From Corynebacterium gottingense (GTDB lineage: Bacteria > Actinomycetota > Actinomycetes > Mycobacteriales > Mycobacteriaceae), in contig NZ_RDRE01000012.1 in assembly GCF_003693265.1 (NCBI RefSeq), forward strand, positions 1-63,340: a stretch of 63,340 nt of DNA, in the 5' to 3' direction. A program made the position numbers and the translations under genes. Of the stretch, positions 25,771-34,813 are shown in pieces (the stretch's first letter is position 1; each line of letters starts with the position of its first letter). The notes beneath the pieces were generated by a model, which saw only the letters and a list, made by a program, of their open reading frames with translations, searched no databases and was not told where the DNA came from.

Positions 25771-28248
25771 GTGTCTGCACTGAGTTCCTTAGGAAAAATT
25801 CTCGCCGCGCTCCTCGCCGCCGGCGTCGCAATCGCGCTCTGCCTGGCCCCCGTCGCGGGCATCGGCGGCATGGCTATTGCCCGCACCGACGAGACGATGC
25901 AGTCAAACCTCTCCGACATGTCGGGCGGCGAGGTGCCCGGCGTGACCACGGTGACGGACGTCAACGGCACACCCATGGCATGGATCTACAACCAGCGCCG
26001 CTACGAGGTGCCCAGCGAGAAGATCTCGCAGTATGCAAAGGACGCCCTGGTCTCTACCGAGGATCGCCGCTTCTACCAGCACGAGGGCGTCGACATGCAG
26101 GGCTTTGCCCGCGCGATGGTCACCAACGTGCTTGCCGGCGGCGTGGAGCAGGGCGCCTCCACGATTAACCAGCAGTACGTGAAGAACTACCTCTGGCTCG
26201 TGGACGCAAAGGACGACGAGGAAGCGCAGGCCGCGACTGAGCAGTCGATCCCCCGCAAACTGCGCGAGATGCGCATGGCCTCGGACCTAGACAAGACGCT
26301 GAGCAAGGACGAGATCCTCACGCGCTACCTCAACCTCGTCTCCTTTGGTAACCACGCGTTTGGCATCGAGGCCGCCGCGCGCACCTACTTCGACACCTCG
26401 GCGAAGGAACTCACCCCGGACCAGGCCGCGCTGCTCATCGGCCTGCTCCAGTCCGTGGAATACCTCAACCCCTACACCAACCCAGACGGGGCGACCGAGC
26501 GCCGCAACGTGGTGCTGAACAACATGGCCGCGCAGGGCTTCCTGGACCAGCACGAGGCCGACGTGCTGGCGGGCAAGCCGCTGGGCATCGTGGATACGCC
26601 GCGCACCCTCCCCCAGGGCTGCCTCACCGCGGGCGACAGCGGCTTCATGTGTGACTACGCGCTGCGCTACCTCGCCGACAAGGGCCTGCCCCTGGAGGAG
26701 CTTGAGCGCGGTTCCTACACCATCACCACTACCCTGGACCCTCAGGTGCAGGAGTCCACGGTGCAGGCGGCGCGCAACAACGTCAGCCCGTACACCAACG
26801 GCGTGGCCGAGGTGGTCAACGTGATCAAGCCGGGCGCGGATTCCCGTGACATCCTGGCCATGGCATCGTCGCGCTACTACGGCCTGGACCTGGAGCAGAG
26901 CCAGACCATCATGCCGCAGCCGACCTCCCTGGTGGGCAACGGCGCCGGCTCCGTGTTCAAGATCTTCACCGCCGCTGCCGCGCTGGAGCAGGGCTACGGT
27001 CTGGACACCATGTTGGAGACGCCCACCCGCGCCGTTGTCTACGGCATGGGCAAGGGCGGCGCCGCCAACTGCCCGCCCGACGCGTACTGCGTGGAGAACG
27101 CGGGCACGTACAAGCCGCGCCTTTCGCTTCGCGACGCCCTCGCGCAGTCCCCCAACACCACCTTCATCCAGCTCGTGCAGCAGGTCGGTGTGGCGCGCAC
27201 CGTGGACATCGCCGTGCGCCTGGGGCTCCGCTCCTACCTGGACGAGGGCTCGTTTGGCGACGACCGCTCCGTCGCCCAGGCCGCCAAGGACGAGAACATG
27301 GGCGCCTTCGTCCTCGGCCCCACCGCCGTGAACGCGCTGGAGCTGTCCAACGTGGGCGCGTCGCTGGCCTCCAACGGCCGCTGGTGCGAGCCAAACCCGA
27401 TCAGGTCCGTGCGCGACAAGCACGGCCAGGAGGTCTTCATCGACCGCCCCGCCTGCGAGCAGGCGATCGAACCCGACATCGCGAATGCGCTGGCGCAGGG
27501 CATGTCGGGCGACGCCGTGAACGGCACCGCGAAGGACGCCGCCGCCGCGGCCGGGTGGAACGCCCCGGTCGCCGCCAAGACCGGCACGACCGAGTCCCAC
27601 CAGTCCTCCGCGTTCCTCGGGTTCACCCGCGGGATGGCGGCGGCGACCTACATCTTCAATGACGGCACCCAGACCACCCCGCTGTGCACCGGCCCAGTCC
27701 GCCAGTGCTCCTACGGCGACCTGTACGGCGGCAACGAGGCCGCCCGCACCTGGTTCCAAACCGCCTACGGCGTGCCCGGCGCGGCAGCGGCCGGCATCCC
27801 GGCCGCCAGCGGCGCCTTTGACAAGGGCACGAGGCGCGGGCCGATCGACGAGGTCGTCGGCTTGGACGCGAACACCGCGCGCGCCCGGCTCCAGGGCCTG
27901 GGCTACACGGTGACAGTCAACATGGTCGCCGGCGGCGGCGCGCCGTTCAACAGCGTCGTCTCCGCCGTCCCCGCGGATCCGAACCTTGCCCCCGGCAGCT
28001 TGGTCACCATCAACGCTTCTGATGGCTCGGGCGGCTCCGGCGGCGCCCCAGGCGCCGGAGGTGCAGGCGGTGCGGACGCAGCGGCCCCGGCGAACCCGTC
28101 GCCGGCCGCCCCCTCCGCCCCCGCACCGTCGGGCCCGGCGGCGCCCCAGGCGCCGGAGGCACCGGTCAACCTGGATGATATTGGCCGCCAGCTTGGCGAC
28201 GCCGCCGACAACATCAACAACATCCTCGGCGGCAACGGCCAGCAGTAG
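25771..28248 (+). CDS. ponA2: Class A penicillin-binding protein (PonA2/PBP1A-like) with PASTA domain
   Basis: This 825-residue bifunctional peptidoglycan synthase has an N-terminal membrane anchor (about residues 8-35). The GT51 glycosyltransferase contains STEDRRFYQHEGVD (about 95-108) and GASTINQQYVKNYLW. The transpeptidase has SVFK (about Ser394), SPN and KTGTTE (about 603). One PASTA domain (about 690-755) and a Gly/Pro/Ala-rich tail complete it. It polymerises glycan and crosslinks peptides at the outer face of the membrane. The GTG start is preceded by a -10 six bases upstream, so it is probably leaderless. Confidence 0.95.
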   Translation: MSALSSLGKILAALLAAGVAIALCLAPVAGIGGMAIARTDETMQSNLSDMSGGEVPGVTTVTDVNGTPMAWIYNQRRYEVPSEKISQYAKDALVSTEDRRFYQHEGVDMQGFARAMVTNVLAGGVEQGASTINQQYVKNYLWLVDAKDDEEAQAATEQSIPRKLREMRMASDLDKTLSKDEILTRYLNLVSFGNHAFGIEAAARTYFDTSAKELTPDQAALLIGLLQSVEYLNPYTNPDGATERRNVVLNNMAAQGFLDQHEADVLAGKPLGIVDTPRTLPQGCLTAGDSGFMCDYALRYLADKGLPLEELERGSYTITTTLDPQVQESTVQAARNNVSPYTNGVAEVVNVIKPGADSRDILAMASSRYYGLDLEQSQTIMPQPTSLVGNGAGSVFKIFTAAAALEQGYGLDTMLETPTRAVVYGMGKGGAANCPPDAYCVENAGTYKPRLSLRDALAQSPNTTFIQLVQQVGVARTVDIAVRLGLRSYLDEGSFGDDRSVAQAAKDENMGAFVLGPTAVNALELSNVGASLASNGRWCEPNPIRSVRDKHGQEVFIDRPACEQAIEPDIANALAQGMSGDAVNGTAKDAAAAAGWNAPVAAKTGTTESHQSSAFLGFTRGMAAATYIFNDGTQTTPLCTGPVRQCSYGDLYGGNEAARTWFQTAYGVPGAAAAGIPAASGAFDKGTRRGPIDEVVGLDANTARARLQGLGYTVTVNMVAGGGAPFNSVVSAVPADPNLAPGSLVTINASDGSGGSGGAPGAGGAGGADAAAPANPSPAAPSAPAPSGPAAPQAPEAPVNLDDIGRQLGDAADNINNILGGNGQQ

Positions 28249-28261
28249 GCGCGGTCAGCGC

Positions 28262-28714
28262 TTACTGGGAAAGGCGCGCCTTGACTGCCTCGGAGATGCG
28301 CTTGCCGTCGGCGCGGCCAGCGGCCTTGGCGGTCGCCTCCTTCATCACCTGGCCCATCTGGGCCATGGAGGTGGCGCCGGTGGCGGACACGGCGGCGTCG
28401 ACAAGCTCCTTGAGCTCCGCATCATCCAGCTGCTTCGGCTGGTAGCCCTGCAGAATCTCCGCCTCGGCGAGCTCGGACTCCGCGAGATCCTCGCGGCCGT
28501 TCTGCGAGTAGATCTCCGCCGACTCGCGGCGCTTCTTCACCTCGCGGGCAATGATCTTCTGGATGTCCTCGTCGGTGACCTCGTGTTTAGACCCCTCGGT
28601 CTCCGCGGCCTGGATGGAGGCCAGCAGCATGCGGATCGTGCCGGTGCGCTCCTTCTCCTTCGCCTTCATGGCTTCCTTGAGGTCTGCGCGGATCTGATCT
28701 TTCAATGCACTCAT
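28262..28714 (-). CDS. GatB/YqeY domain-containing protein
   Basis: This 150-residue YqeY-like protein begins MSALKDQIRADLKEAMKAKE and contains RTGTIRMLLASIQAAE, EVKKRRESAEIY and MAQMGQVMKEATAKAAGRADG, all family signatures. YqeY resembles the tRNA-binding tail of GatB, but its role is unknown (possibly an amidotransferase-like or tRNA-linked function). The ATG at 28714 matches the family N terminus; upstream frame is shadow. It is convergent with the PBP gene, with a 13-bp gap. Confidence 0.92.
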   Translation of the reverse strand: MSALKDQIRADLKEAMKAKEKERTGTIRMLLASIQAAETEGSKHEVTDEDIQKIIAREVKKRRESAEIYSQNGREDLAESELAEAEILQGYQPKQLDDAELKELVDAAVSATGATSMAQMGQVMKEATAKAAGRADGKRISEAVKARLSQ

Positions 28715-28772
28715 AGGGCAAACGATACGCGACGCACCCCCACGACGGCGGGGGCACACTAAGGTTGGGCGG

Positions 28773-29678
28773 GTGAGCAAGCTGAAAACTATCGCAACGA
28801 CCATCGGCGGCCTCGGCGCAGTCGGCATGGGCGCGCTGGCGTACGGCGCGAGCCAGACCTCCAACTTCCAGCTCAAGGAATACGAGCTGCCGCTGCTCGC
28901 GCCCGGCACGCTGCGCGGGAAGGACTCCTTCGACGTCCTTCACATCGCGGACCTGCACATGATCCCGGGGGCGAAGCGCAAAGTGGAGTTCGTCTCCTCC
29001 CTCGACGCGCTCGAGCCCGACCTGGTAATCAACACCGGCGACAACCTCTCGGACCTGCGCGGCGTGCCGTGGGTCCTCGACGCGCTCGGGCCGCTGCTCA
29101 ACCGCCCCGGTGCGTTCGTCTTTGGCACCAACGACTACTGGGCGCCGAAGCCCGTCAACCCGTTCAAGTACCTGCTGGACCAGAAGCGCGAGCCGTCGTA
29201 CGTGGACCTGCCGTGGGAGGGGATGCGCGCCGCGTTCATCGAGCGCGGCTGGCGCGACGCCACCCACCACCGCCTCGAGTTCAAGGTCGGCGACGTCCGA
29301 CTCGCGCTCGCCGGTGTGGACGACCCGCACCACGACCTGGACCGTTACGAGGAGATCGCGGGAGCACCCAATGCGGACGCGGACCTGTCGATCGGCCTGT
29401 TGCACGCGCCTTATCGACGCGTCCTCGACCAATTCGAAACAGACGGCTACGACCTCGCGCTTGCCGGACACACGCACGGCGGGCAGATCTGTTTGCCGGG
29501 CGAGCGCGCCATCGTCACGAATGCGGACATCGACCGCGAGCGCGCCTCCGGCCTGCACCGCTACGGGAAGATGTGGATGGAGGTCTCCAACGGGCTCGGC
29601 ACCTCCAAGTACGCGCCGGTGCGGCTGTTCTGCCCGCCGTCGGCGGCGCTGCTGCACATCACCGAACGAGCCGAGTAG
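28773..29678 (+). CDS. Calcineurin-like metallophosphoesterase (Rv3683-like)
   Basis: This 301-residue phosphoesterase carries the metal-binding motifs in order: IADLHM (DxH), NTGDNL (GDN), FGTNDYW in place of GNHD/E, LLHAPY and AGHTHGGQI (GHxH). An N-terminal hydrophobic segment (about residues 8-28) may anchor it. It could act on lipid, nucleotide or cell-wall phosphodiesters; no substrate is evident. GTG start. TAAGGT ends 7 nt upstream, so it is probably leaderless. Confidence 0.9.
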   Translation: MSKLKTIATTIGGLGAVGMGALAYGASQTSNFQLKEYELPLLAPGTLRGKDSFDVLHIADLHMIPGAKRKVEFVSSLDALEPDLVINTGDNLSDLRGVPWVLDALGPLLNRPGAFVFGTNDYWAPKPVNPFKYLLDQKREPSYVDLPWEGMRAAFIERGWRDATHHRLEFKVGDVRLALAGVDDPHHDLDRYEEIAGAPNADADLSIGLLHAPYRRVLDQFETDGYDLALAGHTHGGQICLPGERAIVTNADIDRERASGLHRYGKMWMEVSNGLGTSKYAPVRLFCPPSAALLHITERAE

Positions 29679-29689
29679 GCACTTGACCT

Positions 29690-29724
29690 GCCGTTTTGGC
29701 CAAACGGCGACGCTGGGCTAAAGT
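29690..29724 (+). promoter_or_regulatory. Hairpin and promoter ahead of tRNA-Pro
   Basis: GCCGTTT/AAACGGC (29690-29708) forms a 7-bp hairpin after the phosphoesterase gene. TTGGCC (about 29696-29701), a 17-nt spacer and TAAAGT (29719-29724) make a plausible sigma-70-type promoter for the tRNA. Confidence 0.45.
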
Positions 29725-29757
29725 ATCCCAGGTACCGCTCAGCAGAGCAGTTACAAC

Positions 29758-29831
29758 CGGGATATGGCGCAGCTTGGTAGCGCGCCTCGTTCGGGACGAG
29801 GAGGTCGCAGGTTCAAATCCTGTTATCCCGA
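29758..29831 (+). tRNA. tRNA-Pro (anticodon CGG)
   Basis: A 74-nt cloverleaf. The acceptor stem CGGGATA pairs with TATCCCG, the D arm is GCGC/GCGC, the anticodon stem CCTCG/CGAGG holds loop TTCGGGA (anticodon CGG), and the T arm has GTTCAAATC. The discriminator base is A and CCA is not encoded. Confidence 0.95.
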
Positions 29832-29839
29832 CGGTACTG

Positions 29840-29865
29840 AAACCCCGCCCAGCAGGGCGGGGTTT
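29840..29865 (+). terminator. Intrinsic terminator after tRNA-Pro
   Basis: AAACCCCGCCC, loop AGCA, then GGGCGGGGTTTT: a GC-rich stem with a T run, 9 bp after the tRNA. Confidence 0.88.
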
Positions 29866-30102
29866 TGCTTTGCCTTGTTGGCGGGGTTGCGGTGTGTGGG
29901 GCTGGGGCCGGCCTGGGCTCCGCTGGGGCTCGGCCGGGGCGTGTTTGACGAGAACACGATGACAAACACGCAGACATTTACTCGCATCCTCGTCACCCTG
30001 CCCTCGTCATCTAGCCGAATAACACCAGAAGCCCCACGCACCCCGGCAGGCAACAGCCCCGTCCAGCCAAGCCCCACCGCCAGCGTTCGCCGTGCAAAAA
30101 GA
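29866..30102. other. Intergenic stretch after tRNA-Pro without a convincing gene
   Basis: Together with the flanking hairpins this is about 390 bp without a supported gene. The first part is a G-rich, low-complexity run with a CCGGCC/GGCCGG inverted pair. CGTGTTTG (29940-29947) can pair with CAAACACG (29963-29970) or, more tightly, its first six bases with AACACG (29953-29958). Frames crossing it have no recognisable protein. No integrase or attachment repeat was seen beside the tRNA. Confidence 0.5.
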
Positions 30103-30140
30103 GGACCCCGCCGGCCGCGCGAAGCGTCCTGGCGGGGTCC
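30103..30140 (-). terminator. Terminator for the YhgE-like gene
   Basis: GGACCCCGCC and GGCGGGGTCC (10 bp) enclose an 18-nt loop. Read on the minus strand the stem is followed by TCTTTTTG. Confidence 0.75.
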
Positions 30141-30252
30141 ATCCCATCCCTAACCCATTTCACCCCAGTGGGGCGAAAGGAGACCACTCATTTCCAAGCC
30201 CCTATTACTTGGAATGAGCCAGCAAAGCGTAACACACGGTATGCACCTTTGC

Positions 30253-31644
30253 TTATCCGCGCCCCTTTGCGCCGGCGAACGACACCACAGCAAGGACGAG
30301 ACCAGCGCACATGCCGGCCCAGAGCGCAGTGGTAGAGCCCCCGTTGCCGGCGGCAGACAGGCTCGCCGTCGTCCAGTGCATCGGGGTTGCGCCGGCGGCG
30401 TACTCCCAGACCTTGCCAACCGGTGCGGTGGATGCGGTCCTCCACAGCCAGCCGACCAGGCCGACTTGCGCCACGGCGAGGACGCCCGCGATGGGCAGGC
30501 CGACACGGGTACCGAGGGCAGCGCTCAGCACGTCGGTAAGCCCGGCGCTCGCGGCCACACCGACGACCAGGCCGAGCGCGAGCAGCCCGGCGGTCGCGGC
30601 GGTGAGCCCGCTGCCCAGGACCGCGACGAGGGCGCCGCCGGCCGCGGCGACAAACAGGCTGCCGAACCCGAGGATCCACCAGCGGCGGGCTGGGGCGAAG
30701 CGCGCGGCCGCGCCCGTGGCGGTGCCACCGAGCATGACCAGCGCCGCGATCAGCATCGCCGCGACCGGTGCGAGCGTGGACCGCGGCGCCGGAGCCTCGG
30801 AGGCACCAGCACCAGCACTAGAGCCAGCACCAGCCGCAGCCGGCATCGCCTTGCGGACGGCGGCGATCTGATCAGAGGTCTTGTTGGCCATGTCGTCGAT
30901 CTTGGCCGCGCCCTCCTGCAGTTGCGTCACGCCGTCGGTGGCGCCGGAGGCTTGGTCGTTGAGCGTGGTCAGGCCGTTGGCAAGCTCGGCGGCTCCGTTG
31001 GTGGCCGAGTAGATGCCGTCGTGGTAGGCGTACCCGGGCACGGAGAGCTGGTTGGCCACGTCGCGCGATCCCTTGCGCAACTCCTCGAGCTGGCCCAGCA
31101 TCTCGGGCGGCAGCTGGGCGGTCTCCGCCTGGCCGCGCAGCCCCTCGAGCGCTGTCCGTGCCTCCTTCACGTCCGGGTCCTTCGCGTCCTTGGTGGACTC
31201 CAGGGTGCGGTCGATGGTAGCCACGACCTGTCCGCGTACCGCGTCGAAGCCGGCGACCTGGTCGGCCACTCCCCCGATGGCGTCGGCGACCTGGGTGGCG
31301 CCGCCCGCCAGTTGGCCGGTGCCGGCCTGCAGCTGAACCATGCCGTTGGACAGCTCCTGCGAGCCGGTTTGGGCGGCGGCGATCGCGTTGATCAATTCCT
31401 GCGAGGAGGTGTCGAGTTGGGACACTCCGTCGACAAGCTGCCCGGTGCCCTGCGTAAGGAAGCCGGCCTGCGCGCTGGCCTCGCCGGCCGCCTTGCGAGC
31501 CTCCACCAACCCGTCCTGCCCGGGCGCCACAGCCGGGGCACCCGTGGCCTCATCGCCGGAGCGGGTCCACGTACTCGCGGGGCTGAGGGGCAGGAACACG
31601 CCGACAATGAGGACAAGGACGGCACAACAGAATCGCCATTTCAT
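30253..31644 (-). CDS. YhgE/Pip-like membrane protein with heptad-type linker repeats
   Basis: This 463-residue protein has an N-terminal membrane anchor (about residues 4-22). A long extracytoplasmic segment contains repeated QLxxG/GxxQL units (GTGQLVDGVSQLDTSSQELI, GSQELSNGMVQLQAGTGQLA), the pattern of phage-infection-protein/YhgE families. C-terminal membrane helices follow (about 295-455). YhgE-type proteins are virus-receptor or ABC-2-like exporters of unclear role. ATG 31644 is preferred to a TTG nine bases upstream. A 14-bp palindrome sits directly upstream, suggesting repressor control. Confidence 0.7.
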   Translation of the reverse strand: MKWRFCCAVLVLIVGVFLPLSPASTWTRSGDEATGAPAVAPGQDGLVEARKAAGEASAQAGFLTQGTGQLVDGVSQLDTSSQELINAIAAAQTGSQELSNGMVQLQAGTGQLAGGATQVADAIGGVADQVAGFDAVRGQVVATIDRTLESTKDAKDPDVKEARTALEGLRGQAETAQLPPEMLGQLEELRKGSRDVANQLSVPGYAYHDGIYSATNGAAELANGLTTLNDQASGATDGVTQLQEGAAKIDDMANKTSDQIAAVRKAMPAAAGAGSSAGAGASEAPAPRSTLAPVAAMLIAALVMLGGTATGAAARFAPARRWWILGFGSLFVAAAGGALVAVLGSGLTAATAGLLALGLVVGVAASAGLTDVLSAALGTRVGLPIAGVLAVAQVGLVGWLWRTASTAPVGKVWEYAAGATPMHWTTASLSAAGNGGSTTALWAGMCAGLVLAVVSFAGAKGRG

Positions 31645-31654
31645 GCAACTCAAT

Positions 31655-31668
31655 GTAACCCGAGTTAC
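31655..31668. promoter_or_regulatory. Palindromic operator candidate GTAAC-N4-GTTAC
   Basis: GTAACCCGAGTTAC has perfect 5-bp arms and lies 11 bp upstream of the YhgE-like start codon. This is typical of TetR/GntR-type repressor sites over a promoter or ribosome-binding region. No regulator gene is adjacent. Confidence 0.5.
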
Positions 31669-31897
31669 TGGCGTGACTGGGTTCGGCGCACCGAAAAGCG
31701 CTTTTCGACGCCCACGCGCAGCAGCACCATTAATAAGGTGGGATTCAGCGCTGTTGCAGATTCATCAAAACTGCCTGGTACCGTTTCAGGTGTTGTCGCC
31801 ACGGCTGGGTGGCTCTGTGCGCGTGTGCGCTGCCCGGATCGGCTCACCGTGGCAGGCGCACACGAATTGGCCACCTATGTTTTGGAGAGGGTTCACC
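31669..31897 (+). promoter_or_regulatory. mnh operon promoter region
   Basis: It holds a 16-bp perfect palindrome, CGAAAAGCGCTTTTCG (31692-31707), whose right arm is part of a one-mismatch copy of the 13-mer repeat. CACC-N8-GGTG surrounds TTAATAAG near 31735, a possible -10. TTGGAGAGG provides a good ribosome-binding site for mnhA. Confidence 0.45.
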
Positions 31898-34810
31898 ATG
31901 ACACTCCCTGTCGTGCTCGCATTAGTTGCGGCGACAGTGATCCTGTCACCCATTCTCGTGCGCGCGATGGACCGCAAAGCCGGTTACCCGATCGCGCTGA
32001 TCCTCGCGGCCGCCGCCGTCGTCCTTGGGCGAGAGTTCCCGGGCGTCGCCGACGGGCAGCCCCTTGAGTGGGAGGTGACTTGGGCCCGCGACATCCTCGG
32101 GGAAGGCAGCGCCGTATCGTTTGCGCTGCGCGCCGACGGGTTGAGCATCTTCTTCGCGCTGCTCGCCCTGGTCATCGGCACGGTCGTGATGGTGTACTCG
32201 GCCGCCTACCTGCCAAAGCGGGACGGCAACACGAGCTTCTACACCATCATGACGGCGTTTACGCTTTCGGTCCTGCTGCTCGTGCTGGCCAATGACACGG
32301 TGGTGCTCTTCATCGGCTGGGAGCTGGTGTCCATCGCCTCCTTCCTGCTCATCGCGCGCTCCGGGTCCGGCGGCGAGGCCGGGTCCTACCGCACGCTGAT
32401 GCTCACGTTCTTTGGCGGGTTGACGCTGCTGGCGGCGTTGGCGGTGGCGTCGATAAGCACTGGCACCACGCGTCTGACGGAGGTGCTCGCGTCCGATGTG
32501 TGGCGCGAGAACCCGGGCCTGACCACCACCGTTGCCATCCTGGTGGCGGTGTCCGGCTTTACCAAGGCCGCGCAGTTCCCCTTCCACTTCTGGCTGCCGG
32601 AGGCGATGGCCGCGGCCACGCCGGTCTCCGCGTTCCTGCACGCCGCGGCCGTGGTGAAGGCCGGCATCTACCTGCTGCTGCGCTTCTCCACCATCTTTTC
32701 CGACGTCGCCGCGTGGAACTGGCTGCTGCTGGTAGTGGGCCTGGGCACCGCGATCATGAGCGCGCTGTTTGCCATCACCAAGACGGACCTCAAGCACCTG
32801 ACCGCCTACTCGACCGTGTCCCACCTGGGCTGGATCGTCGCCGCCATCGGCGTGGGCACCCCGATCGCGCTGGCCGCCGCGCTCACGCACACGCTCGCGC
32901 ACGCGCTGTTTAAGTCCTCGCTGTTCATGCTCATCGGCGTGGTGGACCACGAGGCGGGCTCGCGCGACATGCGCCGCCTGGGCAAGCTGTGGGACAAGAT
33001 GCCGTTCACCTTCGCCTCCACCGTCAGCGCGGCCGCCTCCATGGCCGCGATCCCGCCGCTGTTCGGCTTCATCTCCAAGGAGTCCATCCTCGCCGCGTTC
33101 GAGGACACCGAGTACGGCATGGCGCTGCTGCTCATCGCCGGTTTCGCCGCGCTGCTCACCTTCATCTACTCCGCCAAGATCGTGTTCGGGGCGTTTTTCG
33201 ACGGCCCGAAGGACATGAGCGGTGTCCACGAAGCGCCCGTCAGCCTCTGGCTGCCCGCCGCGCTGCCCGGCGCGATGTCGCTCGTCGTGCCCTTCCTACT
33301 CGGTTGGGTCGACGGCCCGCTCAACGCCGCGGTCCACACGATCACGGGCAACACCGAGTACCACTCCCACCTGGCGCTGTGGCACGGCGTGAACGCACCG
33401 TTCATCGTCTCCATGGCCGTGCTGGTCATCGGCATCGCGCTCGTCGCGTTCGCCCGCCGCAGCATGTTCGCCTCGGTGGAGAACAAGCAGCTGCTGCCCA
33501 CCAGCGGCAACGACCTCCTCGCCGCCACCGTCTCCGGACTGGGCGCCGTGGGCAGGAGCCTGGGGCAGATGGCCAACGGCTTCAACCCGTCGCGCCACCT
33601 GCTGCCCATCCTCATCCTGGTGGTCCTGCTGGGGCTGACCACGCTCCTGGGCACCGACGGCGTCGACGGCATGCCGCTCGCACCGCGCGCCGAGGGCATC
33701 GACGTGTGGTGGGACCTCATCCCGTTCTCCATCATCGCCCTGTCCGTGGTGGGCATGGTACTCACCCGCTCCCGTCTCGCGTCCGCGGTCCTGCTGGGCA
33801 CTGCGGGCGTGGGCATGTCGCTGCAGATGCTCATGCTGGGGGCGCCCGACGTGGCGCTCACCCAGTTCCTGGTGGAGTCGCTCACCGTCATCGTCATCAT
33901 GGTGGTGCTGCGCTACCAGCCGCGCATGTTCCCGCAGACCAACAACCGGCGCAAGCTCTTCGCCGCCATCTTCGCGGTCATCGCCGGCGTGGTCGCATTC
34001 TTCGGCGTCTACGGGCTGCTCGGCCGCCACGACCGCTCGGACCTGGCACTCTGGTACCTCACCGAGGGCGGCGAGGCCACCGGGGCGGACAACATCGTCG
34101 CGGTGATCATCGTGGAGTTCCGTGGCTTTGATACCCTCGGCGAGCTTTCCGTGCTGGGCATGGCCGCCGTGGTGATCGCCGCGGTGACCCAGTCCATGCC
34201 GCGCCACATGTTCGAGGCGGGCACCCGCCCGCGCCCGTTCGGCCAGTCGCAGTTCAACTCGCTGCCCGTGCGCAAGGGCGCGGCCCTGGTCGTGCCGATC
34301 CTCGTCGTCCTGTCCGTGCTCATCTTCTTCCGCGGCCACACCGCGCCCGGCGGCGGCTTCGTCGCCGCCCTGGTACTGGCCACGGCGTTCGGCCTGAACT
34401 ACCTGTCGCGCGGCGCGGACACCGAGGTGGTCAAGCCGTTCACCCCGATCGCGCTGACCGGCTGGGGCATCATCATCGCCATCAGCTCCGGCTTCCTCGG
34501 CTTCCTCGAGGGCGGCTTCATGTACGCCATCCACGGCGAGATCGCCGGGGAGCACATGACGACGTCGCTGATCTTCGACTTCGGCATCTACCTCGCCGTG
34601 CTCGGCATGGTCACCCAGGCCATCAACGCGCTGGGCGGCTACCTCCGCCCGGGCACCGAGCGCGACAACCTGGACTACACGCGAGACGAGCCAGAAAACC
34701 CGCTCCCGGACGTGCCAGCGCCGGAGGAGCCGGAGGACGCGGTGGACGCACACCCGGCCCCGCTCAACCCCGCCGACAACCCCAAGCCTATGCAGACAAA
34801 GGAGCTATAA
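31898..34810 (+). CDS. mnhA: Na+/H+ antiporter subunit A fused to subunit B (MnhA/MrpA with MnhB domain)
   Basis: This 970-residue polytopic protein is homologous to NADH dehydrogenase subunit 5 in its first half (FIGWELVSIASFLLI, KAAQFPFHFWLPEAMAAATP, LKHLTAYSTVSHLGWI). The MrpA-specific middle has FGVYGLLGRHDRSD. The last 140 or so residues (VVPILVVLSVLIFFRGHTAP and GIYLAVLGMVTQAINALGGY) form the MnhB domain, usually a separate gene. A+B fusion is common in actinobacteria and explains why no mnhB follows. It starts the operon and mediates Na+/H+ exchange. Confidence 0.95.
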   Translation: MTLPVVLALVAATVILSPILVRAMDRKAGYPIALILAAAAVVLGREFPGVADGQPLEWEVTWARDILGEGSAVSFALRADGLSIFFALLALVIGTVVMVYSAAYLPKRDGNTSFYTIMTAFTLSVLLLVLANDTVVLFIGWELVSIASFLLIARSGSGGEAGSYRTLMLTFFGGLTLLAALAVASISTGTTRLTEVLASDVWRENPGLTTTVAILVAVSGFTKAAQFPFHFWLPEAMAAATPVSAFLHAAAVVKAGIYLLLRFSTIFSDVAAWNWLLLVVGLGTAIMSALFAITKTDLKHLTAYSTVSHLGWIVAAIGVGTPIALAAALTHTLAHALFKSSLFMLIGVVDHEAGSRDMRRLGKLWDKMPFTFASTVSAAASMAAIPPLFGFISKESILAAFEDTEYGMALLLIAGFAALLTFIYSAKIVFGAFFDGPKDMSGVHEAPVSLWLPAALPGAMSLVVPFLLGWVDGPLNAAVHTITGNTEYHSHLALWHGVNAPFIVSMAVLVIGIALVAFARRSMFASVENKQLLPTSGNDLLAATVSGLGAVGRSLGQMANGFNPSRHLLPILILVVLLGLTTLLGTDGVDGMPLAPRAEGIDVWWDLIPFSIIALSVVGMVLTRSRLASAVLLGTAGVGMSLQMLMLGAPDVALTQFLVESLTVIVIMVVLRYQPRMFPQTNNRRKLFAAIFAVIAGVVAFFGVYGLLGRHDRSDLALWYLTEGGEATGADNIVAVIIVEFRGFDTLGELSVLGMAAVVIAAVTQSMPRHMFEAGTRPRPFGQSQFNSLPVRKGAALVVPILVVLSVLIFFRGHTAPGGGFVAALVLATAFGLNYLSRGADTEVVKPFTPIALTGWGIIIAISSGFLGFLEGGFMYAIHGEIAGEHMTTSLIFDFGIYLAVLGMVTQAINALGGYLRPGTERDNLDYTRDEPENPLPDVPAPEEPEDAVDAHPAPLNPADNPKPMQTKEL
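32446..32458 (-). repeat. 13-mer repeat, copy 5
   Basis: GGCGTCGATAAGC inside mnhA, read as Ala-Ser-Ile-Ser with the rare ATA codon. Confidence 0.85.
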
Positions 34811-34813
34811 ACC

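Noticed and set aside
29866..30252. Prophage or island attachment site beside tRNA-Pro
   Set aside because: No repeat of the tRNA 3' end, no integrase, and neighbouring genes are ordinary core genes.
30214..32067. Long plus-strand open frame (about 617 codons) opposite the YhgE-like gene
   Set aside because: It is antisense to a gene with clear membrane helices and heptad repeats, and its translation is low-complexity Arg/Gly/Ala typical of high-GC shadow frames.
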